A program made the translations under genes and the position numbers. A stretch of DNA of 64,000 nucleotides from Halopseudomonas sabulinigri (GTDB lineage Bacteria; Pseudomonadota; Gammaproteobacteria; Pseudomonadales; Pseudomonadaceae), in NCBI RefSeq assembly GCF_900105255.1, contig NZ_LT629763.1, positions 3,420,001 through 3,484,000 of the forward strand. The letters run 5' to 3'. Of the stretch, positions 1 to 8,739 are shown piece by piece. The notes beneath the pieces were generated by a model. The model was given only the letters and a program-made list of their open reading frames with translations. It ran no database searches and had not been told where the DNA came from. Position 1 is the first letter of the stretch, and each line of letters begins with the position of its first letter.

Positions 1-928
<928 letters not shown>

Positions 929-1061
929 ATAACACCCAAGCAATCTGGTGTTATCAGGCACACAGAATGACAATTCTAGAACTTGTCGAGATTACGACTT
1001 ACCGTTCTTCTATCACCTATTCAAGCTTTTAAGCTGTTCGGCTCGCCGGGCAGTAACGAAT
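929..1061 (+). other. 23S-5S transcribed spacer
   Basis: About 130 bases separate the 23S 3' end from the 5S gene. No tRNA is present in it. It should hold the RNase III and RNase E processing sites of the rRNA precursor, but I cannot mark these precisely. Confidence 0.6.
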
Positions 1062-1181
1062 TGCTTGACGACAATAGAGCATTGGAACCACCTGATCCCA
1101 TCCCGAACTCAGAAGTGAAACGATGCATCGCCGATGGTAGTGTGGGGTCTCCCCATGTGAGAGTAGGTCATCGTCAAGCGC
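1062..1181 (+). rRNA. rrf: 5S ribosomal RNA
   Basis: About 120 nt. The terminal helix is formed by TGCTTGACGA at the 5' end and TCGTCAAGCG at the 3' end. The core CCTGATCCCATCCCGAACTCAG and the GATGGTAGTGTGGGG arm are typical of Pseudomonas-type 5S rRNA. The ends are set by the terminal helix and may be off by one or two bases. Confidence 0.95.
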
Positions 1182-1188
1182 TTATACC

Positions 1189-1222
1189 AAAACCCCCGAT
1201 CTGGAAACAGATCGGGGGTTTT
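1189..1222 (+). terminator. rrn operon terminator
   Basis: A perfect 12-bp stem (AACCCCCGATCT / AGATCGGGGGTT) with a 6-base loop, flanked by A and T runs, lies just after the 5S gene. It is the expected intrinsic terminator of the rRNA operon. Confidence 0.9.
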
Positions 1223-1251
1223 ACTTTGGGCGGGAGAAAAGGCCGTGCTAG

Positions 1252-1368
1252 GCCGGCAAGCTCAAGAGACCTACCTTTGAGGTTGTTGCTGAGTCTGAGC
1301 GTTATAACGACGTTGCAGACGCCTATGATGTGGACTTGTTGTCTGCTGGCGTACGTTACAACTTCTGA
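1252..1368 (+). pseudogene. 3' remnant of an outer-membrane beta-barrel protein gene
   Basis: An open frame of 38 codons plus TGA runs from just after an in-frame TAG (1249-1251) to 1368. It has no start codon or ribosome site. Its last residues read LLSAGVRYNF: Phe is at the C-terminus and hydrophobic residues alternate at -2 (Tyr), -4 (Val), -6 (Ala) and -8 (Leu). This is the beta-signal read by the BAM complex in outer-membrane proteins. A terminator hairpin follows eight bases after the stop. I infer the tail of a porin-like gene whose 5' part was lost when this rrn 3' flank was formed. The family cannot be named from 38 residues, and chance resemblance is not excluded. Confidence 0.5.
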
Positions 1369-1375
1369 TGACTGA

Positions 1376-1401
1376 AAAAAGGAGGCTTTGGTCTCCTTTT
1401 T
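1376..1401 (+). terminator. terminator behind the outer-membrane protein remnant
   Basis: Nine-base-pair stem AAAAAGGAG / CTCCTTTTT with an 8-base loop, ending in a T run. It sits directly behind the truncated reading frame and works on the plus strand. It looks like the original terminator of the lost gene. Confidence 0.75.
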
Positions 1402-1695
1402 CATTCTCAAGGGACCTTCTGCGCCGCGAAGCGGTCACTGCCTTATCCCTGCGCTCTACTAGCTAACGACAACGACTGGCCTTGAATAGCTGAAGCGCGC
1501 AAGGTGCTCTGGACTCGCGCCTACCGGCTATGAACAGGAGCGGCGGTGAGCCGCGCTTGTTAGGGCGCAGCCTGCAGCTCGCGGCACGCCCTGCACGGAC
1601 GAAGGCTTGCTCAGTAGTGGTAATTGGAAGCCGCTGTCAGCTTGGCTCGCGGTGAAGCGCTGCTTGAGTGTTGTCGCGGTTGCGCGCAGACAATA
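1402..1695. other. non-coding stretch, nothing recognised
   Basis: About 290 bases between two terminators. Both strands have only short frames with no ribosome site and no recognisable protein. No tRNA, repeat or insertion-sequence end was seen. It may be decayed sequence related to the remnant before it. Confidence 0.5.
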
Positions 1696-1728
1696 AAAAA
1701 GAGCGCACAAACAAGGGGCGCTCTTTTT
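1696..1728 (-). terminator. terminator of the acyl-CoA ligase gene
   Basis: Stem AAAAAGAGCGC / GCGCTCTTTTT with an 11-base loop, 15 bases beyond the ligase stop codon. A/T runs on both sides could let it act in both directions. Confidence 0.85.
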
Positions 1729-1743
1729 GTAATGCTTCAAGGT

Positions 1744-3408
1744 TTAGGCCTCGGCGCGGCCCCACTCGATATCCTGCAAATGACGCCACATGATCTTGCC
1801 GGTGGGTGATTTGGGGATGCTGTCGGCGAATTCGACGATCTGCGGACACTTGTAGGCAGCCATGTTGTCCTGGCACCAGTTGATTATGTCCTGCTCAGTG
1901 GTGCCCTGCTGACCTGCACTCAGCACGACAACGGCTTTGACGGTCTCGCCACGGCGTTCATGAGGTACGGAAATGATGCAGACTTCCTGAATGGCGGGAT
2001 GCGCGTACATCAGTGATTCAACTTCCGCAGGCCACACCTTGAAACCAGAGGCGTTGATCATCCGCTTAACGCGGTCGACGAGGAAGAAGTAACCTTCTTC
2101 GTCGTAGTAACCGAGATCGCCTGAGCGGAAAAAGCGTTCGCCATCGACTTCAACAAAGGCTTCTTCGGTGGCATCAGGGCGGTTCCAGTAACCTTGGAAG
2201 ATCTGCTCACCGCGCATGATGATTTCACCGGTTACGCCTGGCTCTACCTCTTTTAATGTCTCCACGTCGATAACCCGTGAATCAACGCCGATGAACGGAA
2301 TGCCTAGGCACTGCGCCTTGCACGCGTGCGGCGGGTTGACGTGGGTGGCGGCGATGGTTTCGGAGAGACCGTACCCTTCCATATAAATCAATCCCGTCTT
2401 TTCCTGCAGCTTTGCGGCTACCGCTGCGGGCATGGCGGCTCCGCCACCGCCGATACCGGTCAATGAGCTGATATCGTACTGATCGATGTCCGGGTCCGAC
2501 AGCATGTCGACCACCATGGTGGAAATGTTGCGCCAGGTGTTGATTTTCAATCGCTGGATCAGCTTGGCGGCGACCTTGCGATCCCAACGGGTCATGACCA
2601 CCAGCGTGCCGCCGGCGTACAGCGTTGAGTTCATGCAAGACTGCATACCGGTCACATGGAACATCGGGACCGACACCAGGTGGATGCAGCTGTGCTGGGT
2701 ATTGACCCAGGCAGCGCCATAGACGGTCGTCGCCATTACACTGTGATGCGTGTGTACGCAGCCCTTGGGGTTGCCCGTAGTGCCGGAACTGTAGGGAATG
2801 ACGCAGAGGTCCTTCGGGCCCGCGGTCAAAGCGCCAGGCTGAACGTTGGCTTGCAGCGCGCTCTGCCAAGAGGTAAGGCCGGCTTGCTGCAGCGGTTCAG
2901 TAGGTGCTGCTACTGCATCGGGCAGGGCGAGGTCAGTGGGTTCAACGACATACTCACTGTACGCGGTGACGATAGCCTCCTTCAGAACACCGTTACCCAC
3001 GTGCGGCGCCACAAACTCGCTGAGCTCCTGTGCGCACAAAGCAACCGGCGCCTGGGTGTCTTCGATCAGGTAGGCCAGCTCCGCAGTGCGGTTCATTGGG
3101 TTGACCGGTACAACCACGGCGTTGGCGCGGAGGATCGCAAAGTAACCGATGATGTACTGTGGGCTATTCTGCATGTATAGCAGCACGCGATCGCCCGCTT
3201 GCACGCCAATCTGTTGCAGGTAGCCAGCCAGACGTTCAGCCTGATTCAGCAGCTGGCTATAGCTGATATTGCTACCGTAGTAATGGATGGCGGGATGGTC
3301 TGGAAAGCGTAGTGCGGAGACGGTGATGTTGTGGAACAGGTTGGTGGCGGGCAGTTCAAGCTGCTTGGGTACTTGATCGGGCCACACGGGAAAGTGACGG
3401 TCAAACAT
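1744..3408 (-). CDS. AMP-dependent acyl-CoA ligase (fatty-acid-CoA ligase type)
   Basis: A 554-residue member of the ANL adenylating superfamily. It is expected to activate a carboxylic acid, probably a medium- or long-chain fatty acid, to its AMP ester and then to the CoA thioester in the cytosol. The P-loop-like A3 motif SSGTTGNPKG is at about 207-216. The A5 motif YMEGYGLSET is near residue 350, and the hinge and C-terminal lysine motifs (RVKRMINASGFKVWPAEVE and PKSPTGKIMWR) are present, so all parts are complete. The start is the ATG at 3408, because AGGAG stands 8-9 bases upstream; an ATG nine codons earlier has no ribosome site. It is a single gene, divergent from leuA. Substrate is not readable from sequence. 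Confidence 0.9.
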   Translation of the reverse strand: MFDRHFPVWPDQVPKQLELPATNLFHNITVSALRFPDHPAIHYYGSNISYSQLLNQAERLAGYLQQIGVQAGDRVLLYMQNSPQYIIGYFAILRANAVVVPVNPMNRTAELAYLIEDTQAPVALCAQELSEFVAPHVGNGVLKEAIVTAYSEYVVEPTDLALPDAVAAPTEPLQQAGLTSWQSALQANVQPGALTAGPKDLCVIPYSSGTTGNPKGCVHTHHSVMATTVYGAAWVNTQHSCIHLVSVPMFHVTGMQSCMNSTLYAGGTLVVMTRWDRKVAAKLIQRLKINTWRNISTMVVDMLSDPDIDQYDISSLTGIGGGGAAMPAAVAAKLQEKTGLIYMEGYGLSETIAATHVNPPHACKAQCLGIPFIGVDSRVIDVETLKEVEPGVTGEIIMRGEQIFQGYWNRPDATEEAFVEVDGERFFRSGDLGYYDEEGYFFLVDRVKRMINASGFKVWPAEVESLMYAHPAIQEVCIISVPHERRGETVKAVVVLSAGQQGTTEQDIINWCQDNMAAYKCPQIVEFADSIPKSPTGKIMWRHLQDIEWGRAEA

Positions 3409-3539
3409 ACATCCAGTCTCCTGCTTGTTATGCAAATCAGACGAACCGTTCTCTGCGCGGCTTCAGCAGGACGGCACTGTTATTAGGGCGAAGCGACAGA
3501 ATAAGTCTCAAGCTGATACTAAGGAAGGATACTTTTGTT

Positions 3540-3591
3540 GTGCTGTTGTTACACCATAAGCGGCGGTGAGTGCGGCGCGCCGAGTTCTCAC
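3540..3591 (+). promoter_or_regulatory. possible leucine-rich leader peptide and hairpin upstream of leuA
   Basis: A GTG at 3540 opens a nine-codon frame (M-L-L-L-H-H-K-R-R, stop 3567-3569). It has three consecutive leucine codons, including TTA, which is rare in such GC-rich genomes. AAGGAAGG stands about 11 bases before it. Immediately after comes a hairpin with arms GTGAG (3566-3570) and CTCAC (3587-3591) around the self-complementary core CGGCGCGCCG. This resembles a leucine leader, but no T run follows the hairpin and a possible -10 box (TATAGT, about 3611) lies further downstream. Speculative. Confidence 0.2.
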
Positions 3592-3692
3592 AGGGCGGTG
3601 GGTTGATGAGGTATAGTAGCGGGCTGATTGAAACGCCCAAACGCGTATAGCCAGTGGTTGCCAATAGCGATCTTCGCAGAAGGAGTCTAAAG

Positions 3693-5234
3693 ATGAGTCA
3701 GGATCGGGTGTATATCTTTGATACCACGCTGCGCGACGGCGAGCAGAGCCCTGGTGCATCCATGACCAAGGACGAAAAGCTGCGTATCGCCCGGGCGTTG
3801 GAAAAACTCAAAGTGGATGTTATTGAGGCGGGTTTTGCGATCGCCAGTCCCGGTGATTTTGATGCGGTGAAGGCGATTGCTGACAGCATTCAGGACAGCA
3901 TCGTTTGCAGCCTTTCTCGTGCAGTCGACGCCGACATTGATCGCGCCGCCGAGGCGCTCGCCGGTGCTAATGCCGGTCGCATTCATACCTTTATCGCGAC
4001 CAGCCCAATTCACATGGAGCACAAGCTGCGCCTACCGCCTGACCAGGTGGTCGAGCAGGCTGTTCGCGCGGTCAAGCGTGCGCGCAATCTTTGCGCCGAT
4101 GTCGAGTTCTCCTGTGAGGATGCCGGGCGTTCGGAAATCGACTTTCTCTGCCGCATCATCGAGGCAGCGATCGACGCCGGTGCTCGCACCATCAATATTC
4201 CCGATACCGTTGGCTACGCGATACCGCACCAATTTGCCGAGACCATTCGGCAGATCATTACCCGCGTACCCAATGCGGACAAGGCCGTGTTTTCGGTGCA
4301 TTGCCACAATGACCTGGGGCTCGCTGTGGCAAATTCGCTGGCGGCGGTCACGGCTGGAGCGCGCCAGGTTGAATGCACCATAAACGGATTGGGCGAACGC
4401 GCTGGCAACGCCGCGCTAGAAGAGATCGTCATGGCGATCAAAACCCGTCAGGACCTGTTAGGTGTGCATACCGGAATTGTTACCGAGAACATCCTGCCTG
4501 CATCACGGCTGGTTTCGGGTATTACCGGCTTTCCGGTGCAACCAAACAAGGCCATTGTGGGCGCCAATGCGTTTGCGCATGAGTCGGGTATTCATCAGGA
4601 CGGCGTACTCAAGCATCGCGAGACCTATGAAATCATGAGTGCGCAATCGGTCGGCTGGCATACCAACAAATTGTCGCTGGGCAAACTCTCAGGCCGGAAC
4701 GCCTTTCGCTCGCGCCTTGAGGAACTTGGCATGGAGTTGAGCGGTGAAGCACTGAACGCCGCCTTTGCCCGTTTCAAGCAACTGGCTGATCGCAAGCACG
4801 AGATATTCGATGAGGACCTGCAAGCACTGGTAACCGACACGCTCACCGAGGTGGTCGAGCATATTCGGCTGATACACCTTGAAGTGGCCTCCTGCATGGG
4901 TGAGGTGCCGCATGCAGCGGTGCAGTTGAGTATCGACGGTGTAGAGCAGGAGGCGCGTGCAGACGGCTCCGGTCCAGTGGACGCGACCTTCAAGGCAATT
5001 GAGCAAATCATGAATTCCAATGCCAGTTTGCAGCTTTACTCGGTCAACGCGATCACCCAGGGTACCGACTCGCAGGGCGAGGTCACGGTACGACTGGAGA
5101 AAAGCGGGCGTATCGTCAACGGCAACGGCGCCGATACCGATATTGTCGTGGCCTCTGCCAAGGCCTACATCAATGCCCTCAACCTCATGCGCGAAGGGGC
5201 CTACCGCGCCCATCCACAGGCGGCGGACGTGTAA
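3693..5234 (+). CDS. leuA: 2-isopropylmalate synthase
   Basis: A 513-residue LeuA, which condenses acetyl-CoA with 2-oxoisovalerate in the first committed step of leucine synthesis. The N-terminal TIM barrel opens with [10 protein letters not shown] (residues 9-18). The metal-binding HxH is H203 and H205, and the signature GLGERAGN lies at 232-239. The C-terminal part (about 390-513) is the regulatory domain for leucine feedback. Length and motifs match the E. coli-type enzyme (about 520 residues). The start is the ATG at 3693, preceded by AAGGAG at 3680-3685; an in-frame ATG 39 bases earlier adds residues absent from the family. It overlaps holD by one base (TAATG), so the two are likely co-transcribed. 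Confidence 0.95.
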   Translation: MSQDRVYIFDTTLRDGEQSPGASMTKDEKLRIARALEKLKVDVIEAGFAIASPGDFDAVKAIADSIQDSIVCSLSRAVDADIDRAAEALAGANAGRIHTFIATSPIHMEHKLRLPPDQVVEQAVRAVKRARNLCADVEFSCEDAGRSEIDFLCRIIEAAIDAGARTINIPDTVGYAIPHQFAETIRQIITRVPNADKAVFSVHCHNDLGLAVANSLAAVTAGARQVECTINGLGERAGNAALEEIVMAIKTRQDLLGVHTGIVTENILPASRLVSGITGFPVQPNKAIVGANAFAHESGIHQDGVLKHRETYEIMSAQSVGWHTNKLSLGKLSGRNAFRSRLEELGMELSGEALNAAFARFKQLADRKHEIFDEDLQALVTDTLTEVVEHIRLIHLEVASCMGEVPHAAVQLSIDGVEQEARADGSGPVDATFKAIEQIMNSNASLQLYSVNAITQGTDSQGEVTVRLEKSGRIVNGNGADTDIVVASAKAYINALNLMREGAYRAHPQAADV

Positions 5235-6040
5235 TGCAAGAGCAAGCAAGGCTAGCTTATCTTGAGGCCATGGGCGTTACCAACTGGGTGCCACGGCAAG
5301 CGCTGCAGGACGTACCGTCACGTCTGCCCTACAGCATCCCCGCGCTGGCCGCGTCTGCTGAGACTGATATCGCTATTGAGTCGGCCTCAGCCACCGCGCC
5401 GGCCAGCTCGCGAGTAGTGTCTGATATCGTCACGCCGGCACCGGTTGCGGCCCGTGCAGCGGCTGTGGTGCAGCAATTACGGGCAGGTAAAGCCTCCGAG
5501 CCTCCTTTGCCGGTTGTAGAAACGCGAGCGGCAGAAGCGCTAGTGCCGAAAGCTCCCGCGATTGAGCCGTTCTACCTTCAGCTGTGGCTTGCTGGCCCCT
5601 GCGCATTGCTGACTGAAGCGCCGGAACCGGGCATGGAAAGTGCCACCCCTGCGTTTCACCTGTTGCAAGACATTTTACGCGCGGTGGGGCTGCCGCCGAG
5701 ACCTCGATTACTGGCTGATTTCCGCTGGCCGCTTAGCCGTAACCCTCAGCTTGATCGCAGTGCAGCCGCCGCGCACCGTGGGCTGCTCGCCTTCATGCAG
5801 GGGCGGCTGGAAGAGCATGAGTGCGTTTCTCTTGGATGCTTTGGTCCTGCGACCGGGCTGCTGGTCGAAAATGATCTGAGTGCCCTGGATCAGCTGCTAG
5901 GCCGTGACGTTGCGCTGGAAAATCTGCCAGCGGCGTGGTTCGCGCCCGATCTTGAGGTGTTGCTGCGTTCTCCTGCGGGCAAGGCAGCGCTTTGGGCACA
6001 GCTTCGTCGAATTAAGTCACGCTGGCAGGGGCAGGTATGA
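5234..6040 (+). CDS. holD: DNA polymerase III psi subunit (cryptic pseudomonad form)
   Basis: 268 residues. Directly upstream of rimI, where E. coli holD lies. In pseudomonads this long, poorly conserved protein was identified as the psi subunit of the clamp loader. Psi bridges the clamp-loader core (tau/gamma) to chi and SSB. Two ends resemble E. coli psi: an N-terminal YLEAMGVTNWVPRQAL element (about 9-24), the part that binds tau/gamma, and a C-terminal SPAGKAALWAQL segment. Between them is an Ala/Pro-rich linker of about 90 residues, followed by the folded domain from about residue 115. Automated pipelines often call such proteins TonB-like because of the proline-rich part. It overlaps rimI by 4 bases. 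Confidence 0.78.
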   Translation: MQEQARLAYLEAMGVTNWVPRQALQDVPSRLPYSIPALAASAETDIAIESASATAPASSRVVSDIVTPAPVAARAAAVVQQLRAGKASEPPLPVVETRAAEALVPKAPAIEPFYLQLWLAGPCALLTEAPEPGMESATPAFHLLQDILRAVGLPPRPRLLADFRWPLSRNPQLDRSAAAAHRGLLAFMQGRLEEHECVSLGCFGPATGLLVENDLSALDQLLGRDVALENLPAAWFAPDLEVLLRSPAGKAALWAQLRRIKSRWQGQV

Positions 6041-6489
6041 CGGTGTTGTCTTTTCGCGCAATGCAGGAGTCTGACCTGGATGCAGTATTGGCAGTCGAGT
6101 TCGCCGCTTTCAGCCATCCCTGGACACGCGGTATTTTCCTTGATTGCATCAAGTCTGGCCACGAGTGCTGGATGGCTTTCTGTGGGCTGCAGCAGGTCGG
6201 GCATGGCGTTGTGTCCGCAGCGGCTGGTGAGTCGCACCTGCTCAATATCACTATCAAGCCGGAGAGTCAGGGCAATGGCTACGGCTATGCCTTGCTTGAA
6301 CATCTCATGGGGCGCGCGCGCGCACGGGATGCGGAAGTTACCTTTCTGGAGGTGCGGGAATCCAATCGCAGTGCGGCGGCGCTGTACGAGCGCTTTGGCT
6401 TCAACGAGATAGGCCGGCGGCGCAACTATTATCCAGCGGTCGGTGGCCGCGAAGACGCTTTGGTGATGGCCTACTCATTGATCGAGTAG
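6037..6489 (+). CDS. rimI: ribosomal protein S18-alanine N-acetyltransferase
   Basis: 150-residue GNAT enzyme that acetylates the N-terminal alanine of ribosomal protein S18. The acetyl-CoA binding motif A is at about 75-90 (PESQGNGYGYALLEHL). The residues matching the E. coli catalytic pair are E105 (in LEVRESN) and Y117 (in ALYERFGF). Length is normal for the family. The start ATG overlaps the holD stop (ATGA), which indicates translational coupling, the same arrangement as in E. coli. Confidence 0.93.
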   Translation: MTVLSFRAMQESDLDAVLAVEFAAFSHPWTRGIFLDCIKSGHECWMAFCGLQQVGHGVVSAAAGESHLLNITIKPESQGNGYGYALLEHLMGRARARDAEVTFLEVRESNRSAAALYERFGFNEIGRRRNYYPAVGGREDALVMAYSLIE

Positions 6490-6587
6490 GGGCGCTTTCC
6501 TCTGTGTCGTTTCTTGGTTGTCAGGCCGCCGGTGGTTTTTCTCTAGGCAAGGTGTAGCGGCATGTTGAAGGTGTTTGGAGTGCTGGT

Positions 6588-7490
6588 TTGACGTTGTCGG
6601 CGCGAGGCTGGGCCATTGCTGGCTTGATCATTTGTACGCTGGCTTGGGCCGGCAACGCGCTGGTGGCGCGCGCAACAGCGGGTCAGTTGCCCCCAATTGG
6701 ACTGTCGTTCTGGCGTTGGAGTACTGCACTGTTGCTGCTGTTGCCCTTCACCGCGCGCAGCCTGTGGCAACAGCGTGCGCTGCTGCGTCAGCATTGGTGG
6801 CAGATCGCTGCGCTGGCCGCGCTGAGCATCTCCTCCTACAACACGTTGCTGTATATGGCCGCGCAAACCACCACGGCAATCAATATTACGCTGGTCAATA
6901 CCGGCTTGCCGGTTGCGGCTTTTATCTGGTCAATCATTTTGCTGCGCCAGTGGCCAACGCTGCAGACGTTGGGTGGGACGCTGTTGTCGTTCAGCGGTCT
7001 GATGGTGATTCTCAGTACTGGCGATCTGCAGCGGCTTGCGCAGCTGTCGTTCAACCCTGGCGACTTAATCATGCTGCTGGCTGTGCTCACCTGGGGGTTG
7101 TACTCGGTGCTCTTGCGCCGATGGATGGTGCCGCTGCCCGGCCTCACGCTGCTCGCCGCCATGTTGTTGTGTGGCGTGCCGTTGCTATTGCCGTTTTATC
7201 TCTGGGAATACAGCCATAGCGGCGCCATGCCCATCACGTTGGTTACGCTTGGTGCCGTTGGTTACACCGCGGTGATGGCTTCACTGGTGGCTTATCTCGC
7301 CTGGAATAACGGCGTTCGGGTATTGGGCCCTGCCACCGCCTCGCTGTTCAGTTATCTGATGCCCGTATTTGCCGCCTTGCTCAGCGTGCTGTTATTAGGT
7401 GAACAACTGCATTGGTTTCACCTGCTGGGCGGCGCACTGACCTTCAGCGGGCTGGTACTCGCCACGCGGCCAGCGCGTAAACGGCCATGA
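6588..7490 (+). CDS. EamA/DMT-family membrane transporter
   Basis: 300-residue inner-membrane protein with about ten hydrophobic helices in two EamA repeats (about 8-136 and 150-296). This is the drug/metabolite transporter family (RhaT/YdcZ/EamA group), whose members often export amino acids or related metabolites. The substrate cannot be told. The start appears to be TTG at 6588, with GGAG seven bases upstream; a tiny ATG frame (6562-6591) runs into it and stops across the TTG. It overlaps the next gene by 4 bases (ATGA), so export and the downstream dehydrogenase are probably co-expressed. Confidence 0.85.
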   Translation: MTLSARGWAIAGLIICTLAWAGNALVARATAGQLPPIGLSFWRWSTALLLLLPFTARSLWQQRALLRQHWWQIAALAALSISSYNTLLYMAAQTTTAINITLVNTGLPVAAFIWSIILLRQWPTLQTLGGTLLSFSGLMVILSTGDLQRLAQLSFNPGDLIMLLAVLTWGLYSVLLRRWMVPLPGLTLLAAMLLCGVPLLLPFYLWEYSHSGAMPITLVTLGAVGYTAVMASLVAYLAWNNGVRVLGPATASLFSYLMPVFAALLSVLLLGEQLHWFHLLGGALTFSGLVLATRPARKRP

Positions 7491-8497
7491 GAAAACTTTG
7501 CGTCATTCCCGGTGACGGCATCGGCGTTGAGGTGACGCCTGTTGCGGTGGCTGCGTTACGGATCCTGCTGCCCGACTTGCAGGTAGTCGAAGCGCAGGCG
7601 GGCTGGGGCTGTTTTGTTGAGCACGGTTGCGCTGTACCCGAACGCACCCTGGAGGTTATGCGCGATTGCGGAGCCGGTCTTTTTGGTGCTGTGCAGTCTC
7701 CCGCGCACGCTGTGCCCGGGTATCGCAGTGCGATTCTCACGTTGCGGCAGCAACTTGATCTCTCGGTCAATCTTCGCCCAGTCCGCAGTTGGCCGGGTAT
7801 CTCGCCAAGGCCAGGAGTAGACCTGCTAATACTGCGCGAGAACAGCGAAGGGCTATACATTGGCCGTGAGCACATGGCCTCGCCGGATCAGGCCATCGCC
7901 GAGCGGAAGATCAGTCGACAGGCCTGCGAAACCCTGGCGCAGCGCGCAGCCGAGGTGGCCCGGCAACGACGCTCCAAACGTATTACCCTGGTGCACAAGG
8001 CCAACGTTCTGCCGCTCACCTGTGGCCTGTTCCGCGATACTTGCCGCGCGGTACTGGAAGAGCAGGGGCTGGGCGAGCAGGTTGACGAACGACTGGTCGA
8101 CGTCGCAGCACTGCAACTGGTCGAGCAGCCGCAGAACTTTGATTTGCTGGTCACCACCAACCTCTTTGGTGACATTCTGTCTGACCTGGCCAGCTATTGG
8201 TCTGGCGGCCTGGCCACCGCGCCATCCCTCAATTGGGGCAAGGGTATAGCCCTCGCCGAGCCAGTCCACGGCAGCGCCCCGGATATCGCCGGCAGCGGCC
8301 GAGCCAGCCCCATCGCCGCACTTCTCAGTGCTGCGCTCTTGCTGCGCTATCACTGGAATTTACCCGATGAAGCCGCGCGCCTAGAAAATGCAGTGGAGGG
8401 TTTTCTGCAGGAGGCAGAGGGTGTGGATTTTGGTGCGAAAACGACTGAACGAGTGGCCGAGGGTGTTTTGGCGCGTCTTGGCCTGTTGCAGGGATAA
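7487..8497 (+). CDS. beta-decarboxylating dehydrogenase (isocitrate/isopropylmalate/homoisocitrate family)
   Basis: 336-residue NAD(P)-dependent oxidative decarboxylase of the IDH/IMDH family. The catalytic K171, the metal ligands D205, D229 and D233 (TTNLFGDILSD) and the nucleotide loop HGSAPDIAG (261-269) are intact. The substrate-recognition segment is R117-E-N-S-E-G-L-Y124. That resembles homoisocitrate or isocitrate enzymes (RENTEGLY) and not LeuB (RELTGGIYFG), so I do not call it leuB although leuA lies upstream. Candidate substrates are homoisocitrate, isocitrate, tartrate or a related 2-alkylmalate. It is the last gene of the leuA-holD-rimI-transporter group, coupled to the transporter by ATGA overlap. 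Confidence 0.82.
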   Translation: MRKLCVIPGDGIGVEVTPVAVAALRILLPDLQVVEAQAGWGCFVEHGCAVPERTLEVMRDCGAGLFGAVQSPAHAVPGYRSAILTLRQQLDLSVNLRPVRSWPGISPRPGVDLLILRENSEGLYIGREHMASPDQAIAERKISRQACETLAQRAAEVARQRRSKRITLVHKANVLPLTCGLFRDTCRAVLEEQGLGEQVDERLVDVAALQLVEQPQNFDLLVTTNLFGDILSDLASYWSGGLATAPSLNWGKGIALAEPVHGSAPDIAGSGRASPIAALLSAALLLRYHWNLPDEAARLENAVEGFLQEAEGVDFGAKTTERVAEGVLARLGLLQG

Positions 8498-8513
8498 GGG
8501 GCTGAAATAAAAA

Positions 8514-8539
8514 AAAGGCCTAGCCGAAGCTAAGCCTTT
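8514..8539 (-). terminator. terminator behind tRNA-Met
   Basis: Hairpin AAAGGCCTAGC / GCTAAGCCTTT (one mismatch, loop CGAA). Read on the minus strand it is followed by eight T, so it ends the tRNA-Met transcript. On the plus strand it may also stop the dehydrogenase transcript, more weakly. Confidence 0.8.
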
Positions 8540-8547
8540 GAAATCGT

Positions 8548-8624
8548 TGGTGGCTACACCTGGACTTGAACCAGGGACCCCAGCATTATGAATGCTGTGC
8601 TCTAACCAGCTGAGCTATGTAGCC
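8548..8624 (-). tRNA. tRNA-Met (CAT), elongator
   Basis: 77 nt including an encoded CCA end. The cloverleaf reads GGCTACA acceptor, D arm with GCTCAGCTGGTTAGAGC, anticodon loop TTCATAA, and T arm with GGTTCAAGTCC. The sequence resembles the E. coli elongator tRNA-Met rather than the initiator (first pair G-C, no GGG/CCC anticodon stem) or tRNA-Ile2. Confidence 0.93.
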
Positions 8625-8739
8625 ATCCGAGGCTGCGCATTATTCATTTCCGCGCCTGGTTTGTCAAGCCTGATTGTGTATTTTTTAACTGCCATTTCAA
8701 CCGGTTAACTTTTTGCGCCGATGAGCAGCGATCAATGGC

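Noticed and set aside
6562-6591. Nine-codon ATG frame (MLKVFGVLV) ending across the TTG start of the DMT transporter
   Set aside because: It could couple translation, but it has no clear ribosome site and such short frames arise by chance; not listed as a gene.
7487-8497. Calling the dehydrogenase LeuB because leuA is nearby
   Set aside because: The substrate-recognition segment is RENSEGLY, not the RELTGGIYFG of isopropylmalate dehydrogenase.
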